Shown here: positions 5,375 through 6,694 of the stretch, one piece after another
Position numbering within the stretch: position 1 is the first letter of the stretch
Layout of the letters: each line of letters starts with the position of its first letter
NCBI GenBank assembly: GCA_902468045.1
Contig: CABQXG010000072.1
Location: 1-6,694, forward strand
Reading direction: 5' to 3'
Length of the DNA stretch: 6,694 bases
Origin: an uncultured Collinsella sp.
GTDB taxonomy: Bacteria > Actinomycetota > Coriobacteriia > Coriobacteriales > Coriobacteriaceae
The notes under the pieces: generated by a model
What the model was told of the DNA's origin: nothing
Database searches by the model: none
What the model saw: only the letters and a program-made list of their open reading frames with translations
Made by a program: the position numbers and the translations under genes

Positions 5375-5899
5375 ATGAAGAAGACCATCGCAATCGGTTG
5401 CGACCATATCGTTACGGACGAGAAGATCTATCTGGCCGACCGCCTGGAGCAGGCTGGCTACAAGGTGCTCGACTGCGGCACCTACAGCCACACCCGTACG
5501 CACTATCCCATCTACGGTAAGGCCGTGGGCGAAGCTGTTGCCAGCGGCAAGGCCGACTTTGGCGTGGCCCTGTGCGGCACCGGCATCGGCATCACCAACG
5601 CCGTCAACAAGGTTCCCGGCGCCCGCTGCGCCCTGGTTCGCGACATGACCTCTGCCCTGTATGCCCGTCGCGAGCTCAATGCCAACATCGTGGGCTTTGG
5701 CGGCAAGATCACCGGCGAGTTCCTGATGGCCGACATCATGCTTGCCTTCCTGGAGGAGCCCTACGACAAGACTCCCGAGCACGATGCCCTGATTGCCAAG
5801 ATCGATGCCTGCAATAAGGCCGACGCCGAGGCTCAGGCTGACCCGCACTTCTTTGACGAGTTCCTGGAGAAGTGGGACCGCGGCGAATACCATGATTAG
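5375..5899 (+). CDS. lacB: Galactose-6-phosphate isomerase subunit LacB
   Basis: The catalytic partner of LacA, 174 residues against about 171 for well-known LacB. It belongs to the RpiB/LacAB sugar-phosphate isomerase family. [13 protein letters not shown] (5-17) opens the Rossmann-like fold, and the substrate-binding [19 protein letters not shown] is at 37-55. The active-site loop [20 protein letters not shown] is at 65-84, with Cys67 and Thr69. Further matches are [32 protein letters not shown] and the C-terminus [16 protein letters not shown], a hallmark of LacB. No strong Shine-Dalgarno is visible; the best is a purine run AGAAGAAAG (5357-5365), running into a palindrome AGAACGTTCT that ends just before the ATG. 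Translation may lean on the upstream lacA. The presence of both subunits commits the locus to the tagatose-6-phosphate pathway. Confidence 0.96.
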   Translation: MKKTIAIGCDHIVTDEKIYLADRLEQAGYKVLDCGTYSHTRTHYPIYGKAVGEAVASGKADFGVALCGTGIGITNAVNKVPGARCALVRDMTSALYARRELNANIVGFGGKITGEFLMADIMLAFLEEPYDKTPEHDALIAKIDACNKADAEAQADPHFFDEFLEKWDRGEYHD

Positions 5900-5931
5900 C
5901 GGGTATCCGGCGTAATTAACTAGTCCGTTGA

Positions 5932-5968
5932 CGGCTCGCGTTTCTGTGAGGGGGCGCGGGCCGGTTTT
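5932..5968 (+). terminator. Possible weak terminator or attenuator between lacB and the epimerase gene
   Basis: CGGCTCGCG (5932-5940) pairs with CGCGGGCCG (5955-5963), giving nine pairs with one G-T wobble, across a 14-base loop. The bases GTTTTC follow. The long loop and short T-tract make it weaker than the two other terminators here. It might lower, rather than stop, read-through into the next gene. Confidence 0.4.
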
Positions 5969-6018
5969 CTATCAGCCCTATTGACTTGGCGGGCTGTCGT
6001 AAGAAAGGGAAGGCTCCT

Positions 6019-6694
6019 ATGGAGTTTGTTCTTGATAACGGTTCTATCCGCGTAGCACTGAGCACGGCTGGCGGATCGTTCACTTCTATTGCGGCCAACG
6101 GCCGTGAGTACCTGTGGCAGGGTGACCCGGCGGTCTGGTCGGGCCAGGCACCCATTTGTTTCCCGATCTGCGGCGGCCTTCGTGACGGTCGCGCAATGAC
6201 CATGGGCGGCCGCGAGGTCAAGCTTGCCCGTCACGGCTTTGCTCGCAAACAGGAGTGGAAGCTCGAGGAGCAGGGCGACAACATGGTCGCGCTGAGCCTA
6301 AGCTCTGCCGACCATGCCGAGTTGCTCGATCAGTACCCGTATCCGTTTAAGATCGTTGCTCGTTACACGATCGATGCGGAGAAGGTGGCCGTGTCGTACG
6401 AGGTGACCAATGAGGGCACCGAAGACATGCCGTTCTTTGTGGGCGGTCACCCTGGCTTTAAGTGCCCGCTTGACGAGGGCGAGTCCTATGACGACTACGA
6501 GCTCCGTTTTGAGCAGCGCGAGGCCGCCGAGCTCTGTACTGCCGTTCCCTCGACGGGCCTGATTGATGTTGAGCATCGCAGCAAGAACCCGATGGTTGGC
6601 CATGACCTGCCGCTGACCCACGAACTCTTTGACTTCGCAGAGACCATCTTTGACGTGCTCGAGAGCCGTCAGGTCACGCTTTCCAAAAAGGGCG
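6019..6694 (+). CDS. Aldose 1-epimerase (LacX/GalM-type mutarotase), 3' end outside window
   Basis: The first 225 codons of a galactose mutarotase-like enzyme, which interconverts alpha and beta anomers of aldoses. It resembles the LacX branch found with lac operons of Gram-positive bacteria. The N-terminal GSIRVALSTAGGSFTSI (8-24) and EYLWQGDPAVWSGQAPICFPICGGLR (30-55) are typical of the family. RHGFAR (71-76, His72) and GGHPGF (142-147, His144) supply the two histidines expected in the active site. The catalytic glutamate near the C-terminus would lie beyond the right edge. Related proteins are about 290-300 residues, so roughly three quarters is present. The start at 6019 has GGAAGG (6008-6013) five bases upstream. 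It lies 119 bases after lacB on the same strand, with a weak terminator-like hairpin between, so it is probably a partly coupled downstream operon member. Confidence 0.9.
   Translation, partial: MEFVLDNGSIRVALSTAGGSFTSIAANGREYLWQGDPAVWSGQAPICFPICGGLRDGRAMTMGGREVKLARHGFARKQEWKLEEQGDNMVALSLSSADHAELLDQYPYPFKIVARYTIDAEKVAVSYEVTNEGTEDMPFFVGGHPGFKCPLDEGESYDDYELRFEQREAAELCTAVPSTGLIDVEHRSKNPMVGHDLPLTHELFDFAETIFDVLESRQVTLSKKG

Noticed and set aside
4850..5893. A 347-codon open frame on the minus strand across lacA and lacB
   Set aside because: It is the antisense shadow of two certain genes with strong G/C third positions. Its Gly/Val/Ala/His/Asp-rich low-complexity product matches no family I know.

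Overview
The window looks like part of a lactose/galactose utilisation locus that uses the tagatose-6-phosphate route. It probably comes from a high-GC Gram-positive gut bacterium of the Coriobacteriia (Collinsella-like). The taxonomic guess rests on a strong G/C preference at third codon positions, on the protein flavours, and on LacA/LacB/LacE/LacF-type proteins closest to Firmicutes versions but in GC-rich codons. It is inference, not a database result.

Layout. Bases 1-1360 (minus strand) hold the first 453 codons of a lactose/cellobiose-type PTS permease (EIIC, LacE-like), which runs off the left edge before any IIB domain. Bases 1361-1717 are a divergent regulatory region dominated by an imperfect inverted duplication. 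Each arm carries a CpG-centred pseudo-palindrome of the kind LacI-family repressors bind. Bases 1718-2722 (plus) encode a LacI-family repressor. Bases 2723-2935 are a leader rich in TGTTCA-type repeats, followed by the matching PTS IIA protein (LacF-like, 2936-3274) and a good intrinsic terminator. Bases 3336-3559 contain a degenerate repeat/palindrome region with no gene. Bases 3560-4573 encode an unrecognised multi-pass membrane protein, closed by a very strong terminator. Bases 4650-4882 are a second repeat-rich leader, then lacA (4883-5311) and lacB (5375-5899), the two subunits of galactose-6-phosphate isomerase. A weak terminator-like hairpin follows, then the start of a LacX/GalM-type aldose 1-epimerase (6019 to the right edge).

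How the parts would work together (inference from family knowledge). IIA and the IIC(B) permease import and phosphorylate lactose or a related beta-galactoside. A phospho-beta-galactosidase outside the window would release galactose-6-phosphate, and LacAB would convert it to tagatose-6-phosphate. The mutarotase-like protein would equilibrate sugar anomers. Kinase, aldolase and phospho-beta-galactosidase genes are not in the window.

The most interesting signals are regulatory. The lacE/lacI intergenic region is a mirror-image operator pair. The leaders of lacF and lacA share two distinct sequence modules, a 17-bp direct module and a pair of ACCGTT motifs spaced exactly 21 bp, which suggests co-regulation of these separated units by a second factor, perhaps DeoR-like, not encoded here. 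I found no CRISPR, tRNA, rRNA, IS element or clear new defence system.
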